A stretch of 64,000 bases of DNA from Rugosimonospora sp040255525 (GCA_040255525.1 JBDZVD010000021.1:9856-73855); one strand, 5' to 3'. Positions 1 through 10,023 are shown, numbered from the stretch's first letter. Notes: generated from the sequence alone by a model not told the origin. Made by a program: numbers and translations.

Positions 1-300
1 CCCGGCCGTCGAACCGGATGCGCCCGGCGGTCGGCTCCAGCAGCCGCACGATCATCCGGCCGGTGGTGGTCTTGCCGCACCCCGACTCACCGACCAGGCC
101 GAGGGTCTCGCCGGGGCGCACGTCGAAGTCGACGCCGTCCACCGCTCGCACGATCGAGCGCGGCCCGAGTCTGTCGCGTACCGGAAAGTGCCGGGTGAGC
201 CCCTCGACGGTGAGCAGCGGTTCGGCGACCGGCCCCGGCTCCCGCTGGCGCACGGGTGTCCCTCCAGGGGCGTCGCGGTCCAGCGGCCGCTCCTGCAGTG

Positions 301-304
<4 letters not shown>
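1..304 (-). CDS. Peptide ABC transporter ATP-binding protein (DppF/OppF type), partial
   Basis: This is the N-terminal part of an ATPase that would power import of di- or oligopeptides at the membrane; the rest lies beyond the window edge. The Walker A motif GESGCGKTT is visible about 75 residues in, after the usual 'LLTVEGLTRHFPV' opening of this family. The ATG at 304 overlaps the stop of the preceding ATPase (ATGA), so the two are translationally coupled. The N-terminus carries an extra stretch reading ERPLDRDAPGGTP, similar to a module found at two other coupled starts in the window (37214 and 42613). Given the neighbours, cell-wall peptides are a plausible substrate, but this is inference from context. 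Confidence 0.85.
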
Positions 305-1371
<1,067 letters not shown>

Positions 1372-1422
1372 GGGACCTCCTCGCGGGTACGGAACAGGAA
1401 AGTGTGGTTGGCTGGTGACGGG

Positions 1423-1470
1423 TCCACGCCCGGCGTTCCCAGGTCTTCGGGAGAGAACGCCGGGCGTGGA
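1423..1470 (-). terminator. Stem-loop terminator after the secreted amidase gene
   Basis: A perfect 15-bp inverted repeat (1423-1437 with 1456-1470) encloses an 18-nt loop. It lies between the stop of the amidase (1489) and the start of the ABC ATPase pair (1371), both read leftward. There is no clear T tract, as is common in high-G+C actinomycetes. Confidence 0.7.
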
Positions 1471-1488
1471 GTCCGGCTGCCGTCCGCC

Positions 1489-3564
1489 TCAGGCAGGCGA
1501 CCCCCGATAGGCCGGGACGAGATTGACGTCGTTCAGGTCGACGTACATGATCCGGTGGCCGAACTGGATCTGGACGTACGTCATGCTGCCCCTGATGACC
1601 GTGTGGTCACCGGGGCTCGACCCGTCGAACGTGGAGGACCTGTAGTACTCCCCGGGCACGACGCCGCCGACCGCGTACCGCTGCCCCGCCGGGAACGTGT
1701 ACTGCAGCGGCACGATCGCCTGCACCGGTACACCGGCCGGGTAGGCGGCCGCCTCCGGGTACGCCCGGCCGTACACCGGGATGCTGGCCAGGCCGGGCTT
1801 GGGCACCGCGACCAGCCCCGCCGTCCACCGCGCCGAGCGCGCCGACGGCGGGTTGTAGAACCACGCCTTCTGGCCGAGGTACCAGATGGCGCTCCAGTTG
1901 CCCTGCGTGCCGGCCGACGCGTACACCTGGCCGGCGGACGCGCGGGCGCCGTGGTCGGAGATGAACATCGTGGACGGTGAGCCGTCCGGGTGCAGCCCGA
2001 CATCGGTGACCAGCGGCGAGCTCTCGGACGGCGCGGTGTGCAGGATCACCGAGGACGAGCCGTGCGGCGCGCACGGATCGCTGGCCGTGCCGTCGCAGCC
2101 GGTGAACGCCGGGGTGTTGCGGGCGTAGTCGGGGTCGATGATGACGAGTCCACTGTGGACATCGCCGGTACCGTGCAGCGGCGCGCCCAGCAGGTCGAAG
2201 TAGTGCGCCCAGTCCCAGTACGGCCCCGGGTCCCAGTGCATGCCGGCGACGTTGGCGGGGGTGATGCCCGGCACGTTGTCGTGGCCGATGATGTGCTGCC
2301 GGTCCAGCGGGATGTCCAGCCGCTGCGCCAGGTACCGCACCAGCTTCGCGGACGCGCGGTACATCGCCTCGGTGTACCAGCTGCCCTGCGCCGCGTAGCC
2401 CTCGTGCTCGATCCCGACCGACGCCGAGTTGACGTACCAGTTGCCGGCGTGCCACCCGACATCCTTGGTCGGGATGTGCTGGGCGACCAGCCCGTCAGCG
2501 GACCGGATCGTGTAGTGCCAGCCGAGGTACGTCGGGTCCTGCACCAGTCGCAGCGACGCGTCGAAGGTCTCCTCGGTGTCGTGGATGACGATGTACCGGA
2601 TCTTCTGGCTCTTTGGCCGGTCGGCCAGGTCGTAGTTGCCGTAGTCGGTGGGGTCCGCGGACAGCTGCTGGTACGGCGCCGGTACCCACTCGCACGACAG
2701 CTTCTTCGGGCACTCCAGGTTGGCGGAGCCGGGCAGCCGGGGCAGGCCCAGCTTGTCCAGCCAGGACCGGTCCGGCACGCCCGGGGTCGCCGCCAGCCGC
2801 ACCGGGTAACCATCGTCGGTGACCCGCCCGGCGCCGGAACGGATCGTGTCGAACACCTCGTCGGCGAACTGCTGCGCGCTGTCGGCGTCGGTCGCGCCCG
2901 CGTACTGCGCCACCGCGCCGTACCACTGGTCCGGGTCGGCGGACAGCGGGGCGCCCAGGGCGCGCTGGTACCGGGCGAGCACCGCGGCGCCGCCCCGGAT
3001 GTTGGCCGCCGGGTCGGTCCGCAGCGTCGCCTTGTCCAGGCCGGTCAGCGCCGCCGCCACCGCCAGCGTCTCGGTTCCCGCCGCCGGAGTGGCGGTCGCG
3101 CCGACCTGGCGCGGTCCGGCGGTCATCGGCCGGGCGCTGTCACCACGCCCGTCGGCCTGGCCCGCGCCGGCCCGACCCGTCCCGGCGACATCGGAGCGTG
3201 CCGGCAGGGAGGCCACGTACGCCACGTCGGTCAGGTGCATCGGGCCGAAGCCGCCGCTGGTGCTCGGCTGCCCCGCGTTGGTGTTCCACCGGGACTCCAG
3301 ATAGGACACACCCAGCAGCACGCTCTCTGGTACCCCGTAGGACGCCGCGGCGTCCGCATACGCCCGCTGCCGTGCACCGGCGGCGCCCGGGTAGGCACTG
3401 GCGGCGCCGCCCGGGCCGGCGTATGCGCCAGCGGCCGTACCGAGCACAACGAGCCCGGCTACCGCCAGACCGGCCACGGTCAGTCTGGGTCCCCGCACGG
3501 CGTGAGCCGCACCGGACCGGACCGGTCGCGGCCGCGCGTTGATCCGGTTTGAGGATTGGCGCAT
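1489..3564 (-). CDS. Secreted N-acetylmuramoyl-L-alanine amidase with lysozyme-like N-terminal region
   Basis: Exported 691-aa peptidoglycan hydrolase. A basic N-terminus and hydrophobic segment (about residues 27-50, ending in AYA) look like a signal peptide. Residues 65-245 resemble a transglycosylase-like helical domain (YLESRWN at 88-94), interrupted by a low-complexity stretch at 120-165. Residues about 320-460 form an Amidase_2 domain with likely zinc ligands H328, H428 and D445 and a conserved DPGPYWDW. The last 230 residues resemble SH3/beta-rich wall-binding modules. The start has GGAGG five bases upstream. It probably cleaves the lactyl-amide bond of wall peptides, supplying substrates for the neighbouring peptide importer and MurQ. 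It is transcribed alone, with a terminator behind it. Confidence 0.88.
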   Translation of the reverse strand: MRQSSNRINARPRPVRSGAAHAVRGPRLTVAGLAVAGLVVLGTAAGAYAGPGGAASAYPGAAGARQRAYADAAASYGVPESVLLGVSYLESRWNTNAGQPSTSGGFGPMHLTDVAYVASLPARSDVAGTGRAGAGQADGRGDSARPMTAGPRQVGATATPAAGTETLAVAAALTGLDKATLRTDPAANIRGGAAVLARYQRALGAPLSADPDQWYGAVAQYAGATDADSAQQFADEVFDTIRSGAGRVTDDGYPVRLAATPGVPDRSWLDKLGLPRLPGSANLECPKKLSCEWVPAPYQQLSADPTDYGNYDLADRPKSQKIRYIVIHDTEETFDASLRLVQDPTYLGWHYTIRSADGLVAQHIPTKDVGWHAGNWYVNSASVGIEHEGYAAQGSWYTEAMYRASAKLVRYLAQRLDIPLDRQHIIGHDNVPGITPANVAGMHWDPGPYWDWAHYFDLLGAPLHGTGDVHSGLVIIDPDYARNTPAFTGCDGTASDPCAPHGSSSVILHTAPSESSPLVTDVGLHPDGSPSTMFISDHGARASAGQVYASAGTQGNWSAIWYLGQKAWFYNPPSARSARWTAGLVAVPKPGLASIPVYGRAYPEAAAYPAGVPVQAIVPLQYTFPAGQRYAVGGVVPGEYYRSSTFDGSSPGDHTVIRGSMTYVQIQFGHRIMYVDLNDVNLVPAYRGSPA

Positions 3565-3680
3565 CGAACCTCCGATCAGGAAGGATCTAACCCGCTACCT
3601 TGCCGTCATCGTCCTCGCGCGTCAACAGCAGTCCACAAGATTTCACACGGCCTCAACAGCGCGGGACTCGCCGGCACCGA

Positions 3681-4964
3681 TCACCAGTTCGCCTGGCGCG
3701 GCGACGGCGGCAGGGCGACGGTCGCGGGATGGATGATGTAGACCGTGCCGCCGCTGCTGTTGCGCCACGCGTTCTCGAACTCGGGCCGGCCGAACACCTT
3801 GCGCACGCTCGGGTCGTCGGGGGCGGCCGGGTCGTTCATCACCGGGTCGCCGTCGGCGGTGAAGCCGGCGATGACCATCAGGTGCCCGTTGGTGGAGTAG
3901 TCGGCGCCGGGGACCTGGCCCTTCTTGAACGCGGCCGACACCACCACCGGGATGCCGGCGGCGATGAACCGCTCCACCTCGTTGAACGAGCGCATCCGGG
4001 TGACGAACGAACGCAGGCCGAAGCGCGCCGCGTAGGCGGTGTTGAACGGCCAGTTCCCGCAGCCGGTGTAGTTGTTGTCGTAGGTGTTGCGGGCCGCGTA
4101 GTCGACCCACGGGTCGGCGTAGCTCGGGTCGACCCACGCGTAGTCCGCCGGGGACGGCCCCGTGTGCCAGTAGGCGACGACCATCGAGGTGGAGGTGGGG
4201 CTGCACCACGCCTCGCCGCCGTTGTCCCACTGCGGGTACTGGTCGAGGTGGACGTCCTGGGAGAACCGCGGCACCGGCAGCGCGACGCCCCTGGCCAGGC
4301 GCGGGGCGCTGGTCGGGTAGTCGGCGGCGTCCGGCAGCAGTGAAGCCATCGCGCCGGCCGACCGCACCGTCGGGGTCTGCCGGGAGCCGGCCGGCCGGTA
4401 CAGGGTCAGTCGCAGCTGCCAGGCGCGCAGGCCGCCGCCGTCGGCGGCCTCGAACGTGTCGATGTCCACCGTGCCGTCGGCGTCGCGCTGTCCCGGCACC
4501 GAGGTACGGGAGAACTGCGTGTCGTCGGCGGCCCACCGGCCCATCACGTACCACTTCGTGGTGGTACCGGCCGGGGTGGCGCCGCGCAGCTCCGTCTGGA
4601 TCCAGGTGCCGCCGGGGGTGCTGGCGTTCCAGGACGAGACCGCCTGGCTGGCAGCGAAACCGAGGGACACCCAGGGCGAGGTCCAGGTGGCGTACTCGTA
4701 GTCGTGGCTGCCGCCGACGAACGGGTCGGTGTAGGTGATCGTGCCGATCGGCCTGTGGATGCGCAGCCCGCCGGGGCCCAGCCCGGTGCCGTCCCGGGCG
4801 CCGCGGGCCAACCCGGGGATGCCGCTCCAGCCGCGGTAGCTGATGTCCCGGGTCGGCTCCGGGGGCGACGCGGCGAAGGCGGCGCGGGCGAGCTCGGGGC
4901 CGGCGAGGACACCCGCCGTGCCGGCGGCCAGTCCGCGCAGCAGTGTGCGTCGATGGATACTCAT
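3681..4964 (-). CDS. Tat-exported C39-family peptidase
   Basis: Secreted cysteine peptidase of 427 aa. The chosen ATG at 4964 has GGAGGG about seven bases upstream and places a twin-arginine signal at the N-terminus (HRRTLLRG then a hydrophobic stretch ending ARAAFA); a longer frame to 5021 lacks that support. An N-terminal beta-rich region (about 40-230) is followed by a Peptidase_C39_2 papain-like domain with catalytic C254 (EAWCSPTSTS), H361 (NGHLMVIAGF) and N377/D378 (VMNDPAAPD). Proteins of this type are common in actinomycetes and their substrates are mostly unknown. Its position between an amidase and murQ suggests wall-associated peptides, but this is context only. Confidence 0.85.
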   Translation of the reverse strand: MSIHRRTLLRGLAAGTAGVLAGPELARAAFAASPPEPTRDISYRGWSGIPGLARGARDGTGLGPGGLRIHRPIGTITYTDPFVGGSHDYEYATWTSPWVSLGFAASQAVSSWNASTPGGTWIQTELRGATPAGTTTKWYVMGRWAADDTQFSRTSVPGQRDADGTVDIDTFEAADGGGLRAWQLRLTLYRPAGSRQTPTVRSAGAMASLLPDAADYPTSAPRLARGVALPVPRFSQDVHLDQYPQWDNGGEAWCSPTSTSMVVAYWHTGPSPADYAWVDPSYADPWVDYAARNTYDNNYTGCGNWPFNTAYAARFGLRSFVTRMRSFNEVERFIAAGIPVVVSAAFKKGQVPGADYSTNGHLMVIAGFTADGDPVMNDPAAPDDPSVRKVFGRPEFENAWRNSSGGTVYIIHPATVALPPSPRQANW

Positions 4965-5113
4965 GACGACTCCCTCCGAGGTATCTTGTTGATTGTTGCA
5001 GAGATCGACGGCCACGGACATAGGCGAGCGGCGATCCGAGGAGGGTCGCGAGGGTGCGCCGCCCCCGGCGGCGGGACCCGTCCGATGTGAACGGCGGCCG
5101 GCAGCCGGGGTGG

Positions 5114-6070
5114 TCAGCCGGCCAGCGCGGAGCGCAGGTGCCCGCCGCTGGCGGCGAGTACCTGCCGCGCGTCGGCGGTATCGAGGCCGCGTACCAGATG
5201 GACGATGGCGGTCTTCACCTCACCGGCGGCGGCCTCCAGAGCCGCGGCGGCGACCTCGTCCGGGACACCGGCCACCTGCCCCACGATCCGCACCGCGCGC
5301 ACCCGTAGCTTCTCGTTCGTGGCGTGCATGTCCACCATGAGGTTCCCGTACGTGCGGCCCAGCCGGATCATCGTGCCGGTCGACAGCATGTTGAGGACCT
5401 GCTTCTGTGCCGTACCCGCCTTCAGCCGGGTGGAGCCGCTGATCAGTTCGGGGCCGACCACCACCTCGATGGCGTGGTCGACCGCCGCGGCCAGCGGCGA
5501 GTCCGGGGAGCAGGCGACACCGACGGTGAGCGCCCCGAGGGCGCGGGCGTGCCGGGCGGCGGCGACCGGGTACGGCGTCCGGCCGGACGCGGCCACGGCG
5601 ACCACGCAGTCGCGCTCGCCGATCGCCAGCCGGTCCAGGTCGGCCAGCGCCGCCCCGGCGTCGTCCTCGGCTCCCTCGACGGCCGTGGTGACCGCCGCCG
5701 GTCCGCCGGCGATGAGGCCCACGACCAGGTCGGGCGCGACACCGAAGGTGGGCGGGATCTCGCTGGCGTCCAGCACTCCCAGGCGGCCGGCGGTACCTGC
5801 GCCGGCGTAGACCAGCCGCCCGCCACGCGACATCCGGTCGGCGATCGCGTCGATCGCGGCCGAGATCCGCGGGAGCGCCCGCTCGACCGCCGCCGGCACC
5901 GACGCGCCCTCGGCGTGCATCAGCCCGACCAGTTCGCTGGTCGGTCGCAGGTCCAGGTCGGCGAGATCGGGCCGGTGACCCTCGGTGACCAGGCCGGACA
6001 GCTGCCGCCGCAGGAGCACGTCCGGGTCGGCCGGTTCGGCCGGCGCGGCCGGAACGGGACCGATCGCCAC
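5114..6070 (-). CDS. murQ: N-acetylmuramic acid 6-phosphate etherase
   Basis: Cytoplasmic SIS-domain lyase of 318 aa that removes D-lactate from MurNAc-6-phosphate to give GlcNAc-6-phosphate, the key step in muramic-acid recycling. Visible features are YAGAGTAGRLGVLDASEIPP (residues 88-107), with E104 at the position of the catalytic glutamate, a second conserved Glu near 133-136, and the family signature SGSTRLKAGTAQKQ. Length matches the usual ~300 aa. The start is GTG at 6070, two bases beyond the stop of the deoR-type gene, with GGAG overlapping that stop; the much longer open frame upstream is out-of-gene. The pair with the DeoR regulator indicates sugar-phosphate-responsive control. Confidence 0.95.
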   Translation of the reverse strand: MAIGPVPAAPAEPADPDVLLRRQLSGLVTEGHRPDLADLDLRPTSELVGLMHAEGASVPAAVERALPRISAAIDAIADRMSRGGRLVYAGAGTAGRLGVLDASEIPPTFGVAPDLVVGLIAGGPAAVTTAVEGAEDDAGAALADLDRLAIGERDCVVAVAASGRTPYPVAAARHARALGALTVGVACSPDSPLAAAVDHAIEVVVGPELISGSTRLKAGTAQKQVLNMLSTGTMIRLGRTYGNLMVDMHATNEKLRVRAVRIVGQVAGVPDEVAAAALEAAAGEVKTAIVHLVRGLDTADARQVLAASGGHLRSALAG

Positions 6071-6072
6071 GG

Positions 6073-6879
6073 CTACTCCGGGTCGGAGCGCGGATCGGCG
6101 ACGATGACCCGGACGCCGGCCTGCTCCAGCGCCCGGACGGCGGCCGGATCGGCTGCGGAGTCGGTGATGACCGCGGTGACCGCGGCCAGGGCGCAGACCC
6201 GGCCGACCGCGACGTGGCCGAGCTTGGCCGAGTCGGCCAGCACGTAGGTCTCGGCCGCCTGCCGCAGGATCGCCTGGCGCAACGGAATCTCGTCGAGGCG
6301 GTCGGAGGTCACGCCGGCCCTGGCGGCAACGCCGGTGGCGGCGATGAACGCCCGGTCGGCGAAGAACTGGTCGAGGAAACGCTCGGCGCTCGCGCCGAGG
6401 CAGGCCAGGTCGCTGGGGCGCAGCAGGCCGCCGGCGAGGTGCACCTCGACATCGTCCCGGCCGGTGAGCTCGGCGGCGGTGGGTACCGAGCAGCACAGTG
6501 CCCGTCCGGCGAACGTGGCCGGCAGCGCCCGGGCGGCCTCCGCGACGGTCGTGCCCATGTCGAGAATGACGGTGTCGCCGGGTTCGACCAGGGCGGCGGC
6601 GACCGCCGCGATGGCCCGCTTCGGGTCGAGGCGGGCGACCTCGCGCTCCTCGATCGCGCTTTCCCAGCTGCGTCCCTCCTGCGCGACGGCCCCACCGTAG
6701 ACCCGGCGCAGCACGCCGCGCTCCTCCAGCACCTGCAGGTCCCGGCGGATCGTCTCGCCCGAGACCGCGAACTGGTGGGCGAGGTCCTCCACCCGGACCC
6801 GCGCGTCCCGACGCAACTGCGCCGCGATCTGGAGGCGGCGCTCCTCGGGCAGCGCCGCGGCGAGCAGTTCTTCCTTCAT
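6073..6879 (-). CDS. DeoR-family transcriptional regulator
   Basis: A 268-aa repressor-type protein. The N-terminal DeoR winged helix (about residues 8-60, RRLQIAAQLRRDARVRVEDL then VSGETIRRDLQVLEERGVLRR) is followed by a DeoR sensor domain with the phosphosugar-binding pattern LDMGTTVAEAARALP. The ATG at 6879 is preferred because GGAG lies eight bases upstream and it begins at the conserved domain; the frame extends to 6987 without support. It is cotranscribed with murQ and faces the amino-sugar kinase across 533 bp, so MurNAc-6P or GlcNAc-6P is a sensible effector guess. A strong palindrome at 7357-7378 may be its operator. Confidence 0.9.
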   Translation of the reverse strand: MKEELLAAALPEERRLQIAAQLRRDARVRVEDLAHQFAVSGETIRRDLQVLEERGVLRRVYGGAVAQEGRSWESAIEEREVARLDPKRAIAAVAAALVEPGDTVILDMGTTVAEAARALPATFAGRALCCSVPTAAELTGRDDVEVHLAGGLLRPSDLACLGASAERFLDQFFADRAFIAATGVAARAGVTSDRLDEIPLRQAILRQAAETYVLADSAKLGHVAVGRVCALAAVTAVITDSAADPAAVRALEQAGVRVIVADPRSDPE

Positions 6880-7412
6880 CGACAGGGGACTCCGCAAGGT
6901 CGACCGGGGGTGTTCGGCCGGCTGCCCGCCGCCCCGCTGGCCCGGACTCCACCGGATCGAGCCGCCGGTACGTCTGGTGCCAGCCACCCGGGCAAGCGTA
7001 ACCGGTCACGGTGGCGACCATCCCGGCCGTCCGGTCCGACACGCACGCCGGAACGGCCAGCTGACCGGGGCCTCCACCGCCGGGCCGCGCCGGGGCCGGC
7101 CGCACGGCGGGCGCCGGCCGGCGAGGGTGCGGACCGGATACGCACGCGCCCTCGCACCTCCATGACCATGAACGGCAGCAACGACGACTATCCATGTCCA
7201 CCCCGACATCAGTCAAGACTGGCCTTGGACTGCCGTGGAATGCGCCCGCACGCGAAGCCCGCGCGAGGCGCCGGCGGGCCGCCCGCATCACGGACGTACC
7301 GACCGTGGGCTGCGAACTGGCCACGAAGCGCTCCCTCGATAGCCAATCCGGCGGCGGCTGATCTATCGTCCGATCAGCGTGAACGGACCCTGCTATCCGC
7401 CAGGAGTGTGCA
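6880..7412. other. Divergent intergenic region between deoR-murQ and the kinase gene
   Basis: No convincing gene is seen in these 533 bases. The right end holds a strong palindrome (7357-7378) and the kinase ribosome binding site. An imperfect inverted repeat (AGTCAAG with CTTGGACT) sits at 7211-7231. Both transcription units must start from this region. Confidence 0.6.
7357..7378. promoter_or_regulatory. Candidate operator of the recycling regulator
   Basis: Perfect 7-bp inverted repeat GCTGATC / GATCAGC with an 8-nt spacer, ending 34 bases upstream of the kinase ATG. Its size and symmetry fit a dimeric repressor site; assignment to the divergent DeoR protein is inference. Confidence 0.45.
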
Positions 7413-8414
7413 ATGCCGAACGCCGCCGCCGGGGCCGGCAGTCTGGTCCTGGGCATCGACGCGGGTACCGGGCTCGTCGAGGCCGTCTGCGCCACGGTCG
7501 AGGGCGAGGTGGTCGGCCGGGGCAGGTCGGGTTCGGCGAACGCGATGGCGATGCCGGTGGCCGAGGTGGCCGACCATCTCAGTACGGCGGCCCGCCAGGC
7601 GACATCGGCGGTGGACCCGGACCGGATCAGTCAGGTCGTGGTCGGCGCCGCCGGTGTCATCCGCTACACCCGGGGCGCGACCGTCGCGCCGCTCGCCCAG
7701 GTGTGGGACTCGGCCGGACTGACCTGCCCGGTACGGGTGGTCGCCGACGCGGTGACCGCGTTCGCCGCCGGTACGGCACGGCGGCGCGGTTGCGTGCTCA
7801 TCGCCGGCATCGGCGCGATCGCCGCCCGGATCGGCGATGAGGAGGTGCTGGAGCGGGTCGACGGCAACGGCTGGCTGGTCGGCGACGACGGTTCCGGCTT
7901 CTGGCTCGGCCGCCAGGCGGTGCGCGCGGTGTTCGCCGCGCTCGACCACCGCGGCGAGCCGACCCTGCTCACCCAGGCCGTGCTCGCCACACTGACCGGT
8001 GACGAGACGGTGCCGGACGATCCGGCCGAGCAGGTCGTGGTGCTGCGCGACACCGTGTACGACGGCCCGCCGATCGCGCTGGCCGGCCTGGCCCCGCTGG
8101 TGCCGGCCGCCGCCGAGGCCGGCGACCGGGTCGCCCAGCGGATCGTCGACCGGGCGGTCGCGCTGCTGGTCGACTCGGCGACATCGCTGTCCGCCGACGA
8201 CCCCGACGAGCCGCTGGTACTGGCCGGCTCGCTGCTGTCCGGGGGCGGCCCGATCGGTCGCGAGGTGCAGCGGCGCCTGGCGTACCACCGCAAGAGCGAC
8301 CCGGTCCTCGCCGGCAGTTGCGCGGGCGCCGCCGCCTGGCTGGCCGCCGGCACCGTGACGCCGGGCCTCGATCCGGCCGCCCACGCCCGGCTGACCGCGC
8401 GTGGCGCCTGCTGA
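7413..8414 (+). CDS. BadF/BadG-type amino-sugar kinase (N-acetylglucosamine/MurNAc kinase-like)
   Basis: ASKHA-fold ATPase of 333 aa, in the family that includes eukaryotic-type GlcNAc kinase and the clostridial MurK kinase. The phosphate-1 motif GIDAGTG is near residue 15, a central catalytic region reads VVADAVTAFAAGT, and GNGWLVGDDGSGFWLGRQAV is the typical phosphate/sugar loop. GGAG lies about eight bases before the ATG. A kinase that phosphorylates MurNAc or GlcNAc would feed MurQ directly, which fits the divergent deoR-murQ pair. A second, diverged copy follows at 8733, suggesting duplication with split specificity. The exact sugar cannot be told from sequence. Confidence 0.88.
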   Translation: MPNAAAGAGSLVLGIDAGTGLVEAVCATVEGEVVGRGRSGSANAMAMPVAEVADHLSTAARQATSAVDPDRISQVVVGAAGVIRYTRGATVAPLAQVWDSAGLTCPVRVVADAVTAFAAGTARRRGCVLIAGIGAIAARIGDEEVLERVDGNGWLVGDDGSGFWLGRQAVRAVFAALDHRGEPTLLTQAVLATLTGDETVPDDPAEQVVVLRDTVYDGPPIALAGLAPLVPAAAEAGDRVAQRIVDRAVALLVDSATSLSADDPDEPLVLAGSLLSGGGPIGREVQRRLAYHRKSDPVLAGSCAGAAAWLAAGTVTPGLDPAAHARLTARGAC

Positions 8415-8732
8415 GCGCCCCCGGGTGCCGCACCGGCAGGGCAACCCTCCCGCACGCTTCCCTAAAATCCACACGACCCCAACGGGTGCTCCCGGCACCC
8501 GGCGTCGGCCCGGCCGATCGCCGACCACCGCACTGGCGGGGCGCCGACTGGCACTGGCAGAGCGCCGTCTGGAACCGGCAGAGCGCCGTCCGCGAGAAGC
8601 CTTTGCGGGCACTCCGACACCGTGCGCAGGACTGCCCACTCTGTTGAGGTCTCATCGAGACTCTGCCATGATCCCACATGAAGCCACAGCCATGCCCTGC
8701 CGCCGAACGAACCGTTGAGGAGCGCGAAACGC
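8415..8732 (+). other. Intergenic region between the two kinase genes, with short repeats
   Basis: No gene is seen. At 8530-8595 a 12-bp unit (GGCAGAGCGCCG or close variants) recurs three times; the same unit appears near 59872. A small inverted repeat, GTCTC-ATC-GAGAC, lies at 8649-8661, about 70 bases before the next start, and could be an operator or part of a promoter. Confidence 0.4.
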
Positions 8733-9911
8733 ATGTCCGGCTCGACGCCCGGCAAGGAACGGTTGGTTCTCGGTCTCGACATCGGCGGCACCTGGACCCG
8801 AGCGCTCCTGGCAACGACCGCGGCACGGCGGGTGGGCTCGGGCCGGTCGGCCGGTGCGAACCCGTCGGCGCACGGCGTGAGCGTCGCGGCCGGCCGCATC
8901 GCCACGGCCCTCGACGAGGCGCTGCGCGGCAGCGATCCGGGTGCCGTGGACGGCTGCGTGGTCGGGCTCGCCGGTGCGAGCCAGTACGCGTCCGATCCGG
9001 GCATCGCGCGGGCGTTCGAAGAAACCTGGCGGGCCGCCGGGCTGACCTGCCGGGTCCGGGTCACCAGCGATGTCGCGGTCGCGTTCGCCGCGGGTACGCC
9101 CCGGCCAGCCGGTTCGGTCCTGCTGGCCGGTACCGGGGCGGTCGCCGCCGAGGTCCGCGGCCGGGAGCCGGTCGCCATCCACGGCGGGTACGGCTGGCTA
9201 CTCGGGGACGATGGGTCGGCCTTCTGGATCGGCCGGCAGGCGGTGCGCGCCGTACTGCCCGCACTGGACGGTCGGGCACCCGCCTCGCCACTGTCCCGCC
9301 TGATCCACGCCTGGTACTTCGGCGACGGCGACGGGCACGGGGCGAACCTCGACAGCCGGGACGGCACCGCAACCAGCAGCGCCGCGGCGGGCGGCGCCCC
9401 AACGAGCGGCGCCACAACCAGCAGCACCCCAACGAGTGATGTCCCGACGAGTGGTGTCCGGGCGCAGCGGCGCCCGCCCCGGCGGCCGATCGCCGACCTG
9501 ATCCGCGAGGTCAACCGCCGGCCGGCGATCTCGCTGGCCGACCTCGCGCCGCTCGTGATGCGGGCCCGCGCCGCCGGCGACGCGACCGCCGAGCTGATCG
9601 TGCGGGAGGCCGCCGAGCTGCTGGTGGCGACATTCGGACAGTCCCGGGCGGCCGGCAGCGACACCCCGATCGTGCTGGCCGGCGGCCTGCTGGTGTCCGC
9701 CACGCCGGTACGGGACCTGGTCGTACCGGCCCTGCGCGACCGGTGGCCCGGCGTCGACCTGTGCACCGCGCTGGACGGTCCGGCGGCCGCCGCCTGGCTG
9801 GCAGCCCTGCCGCTGCTCGGCGGGCAGGCCGAGGCCGAGGCGCTGCACGCCGGCCTGATGCCACCGGAGACCCGGCGGGTGGACCTCGCGCCGCCGGGCA
9901 CACTGGTCTGA
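8733..9911 (+). CDS. Second BadF/BadG-type amino-sugar kinase, with low-complexity insert
   Basis: A 392-aa paralogue of the kinase at 7413, probably another amino-sugar kinase. It has GLDIGGTWTRALL at the N-terminus (phosphate-1), SDVAVAFAAGT in the middle and GGYGWLLGDDGSAFWIGRQAV as the sugar/phosphate loop. The ATG at 8733 is chosen because GAGGAG precedes it; the frame upstream would begin at TTG. Compared with its paralogue it carries about 45 extra residues (roughly 200-250) rich in Thr, Ser, Ala and Gly, encoded by repeated ACSAGC-type DNA. The insert lies between the two lobes and may be a flexible linker. The neighbours imply peptidoglycan-sugar salvage. Confidence 0.85.
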   Translation: MSGSTPGKERLVLGLDIGGTWTRALLATTAARRVGSGRSAGANPSAHGVSVAAGRIATALDEALRGSDPGAVDGCVVGLAGASQYASDPGIARAFEETWRAAGLTCRVRVTSDVAVAFAAGTPRPAGSVLLAGTGAVAAEVRGREPVAIHGGYGWLLGDDGSAFWIGRQAVRAVLPALDGRAPASPLSRLIHAWYFGDGDGHGANLDSRDGTATSSAAAGGAPTSGATTSSTPTSDVPTSGVRAQRRPPRRPIADLIREVNRRPAISLADLAPLVMRARAAGDATAELIVREAAELLVATFGQSRAAGSDTPIVLAGGLLVSATPVRDLVVPALRDRWPGVDLCTALDGPAAAAWLAALPLLGGQAEAEALHAGLMPPETRRVDLAPPGTLV

Positions 9912-9979
9912 GGCGCCACGCCCGGCCGACGGGCCGCAGCCGGCCGGGGCGCCACACGGGGCGGACGGACCGGAGCCGG

Positions 9980-10023
9980 CCGACGCGCCACAGCCAGCCG
10001 ACGCGCCACAGCCAGCCGACGCG
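9980..10023. repeat. 18-bp tandem repeat downstream of the second kinase
   Basis: Two perfect 18-bp copies starting CCGACGCGCCACAG (9980-9997 and 9998-10015) and a partial third. Degenerate versions of the same unit extend back to about 9915. The spacer has no gene of its own. Confidence 0.75.

Noticed and set aside
5114..7495. A 793-codon open frame covering murQ and the region upstream
   Set aside because: The part upstream of 6070 is the antisense-free out-of-frame reading of the deoR-type gene; murQ homology begins at the GTG with a ribosome binding site.
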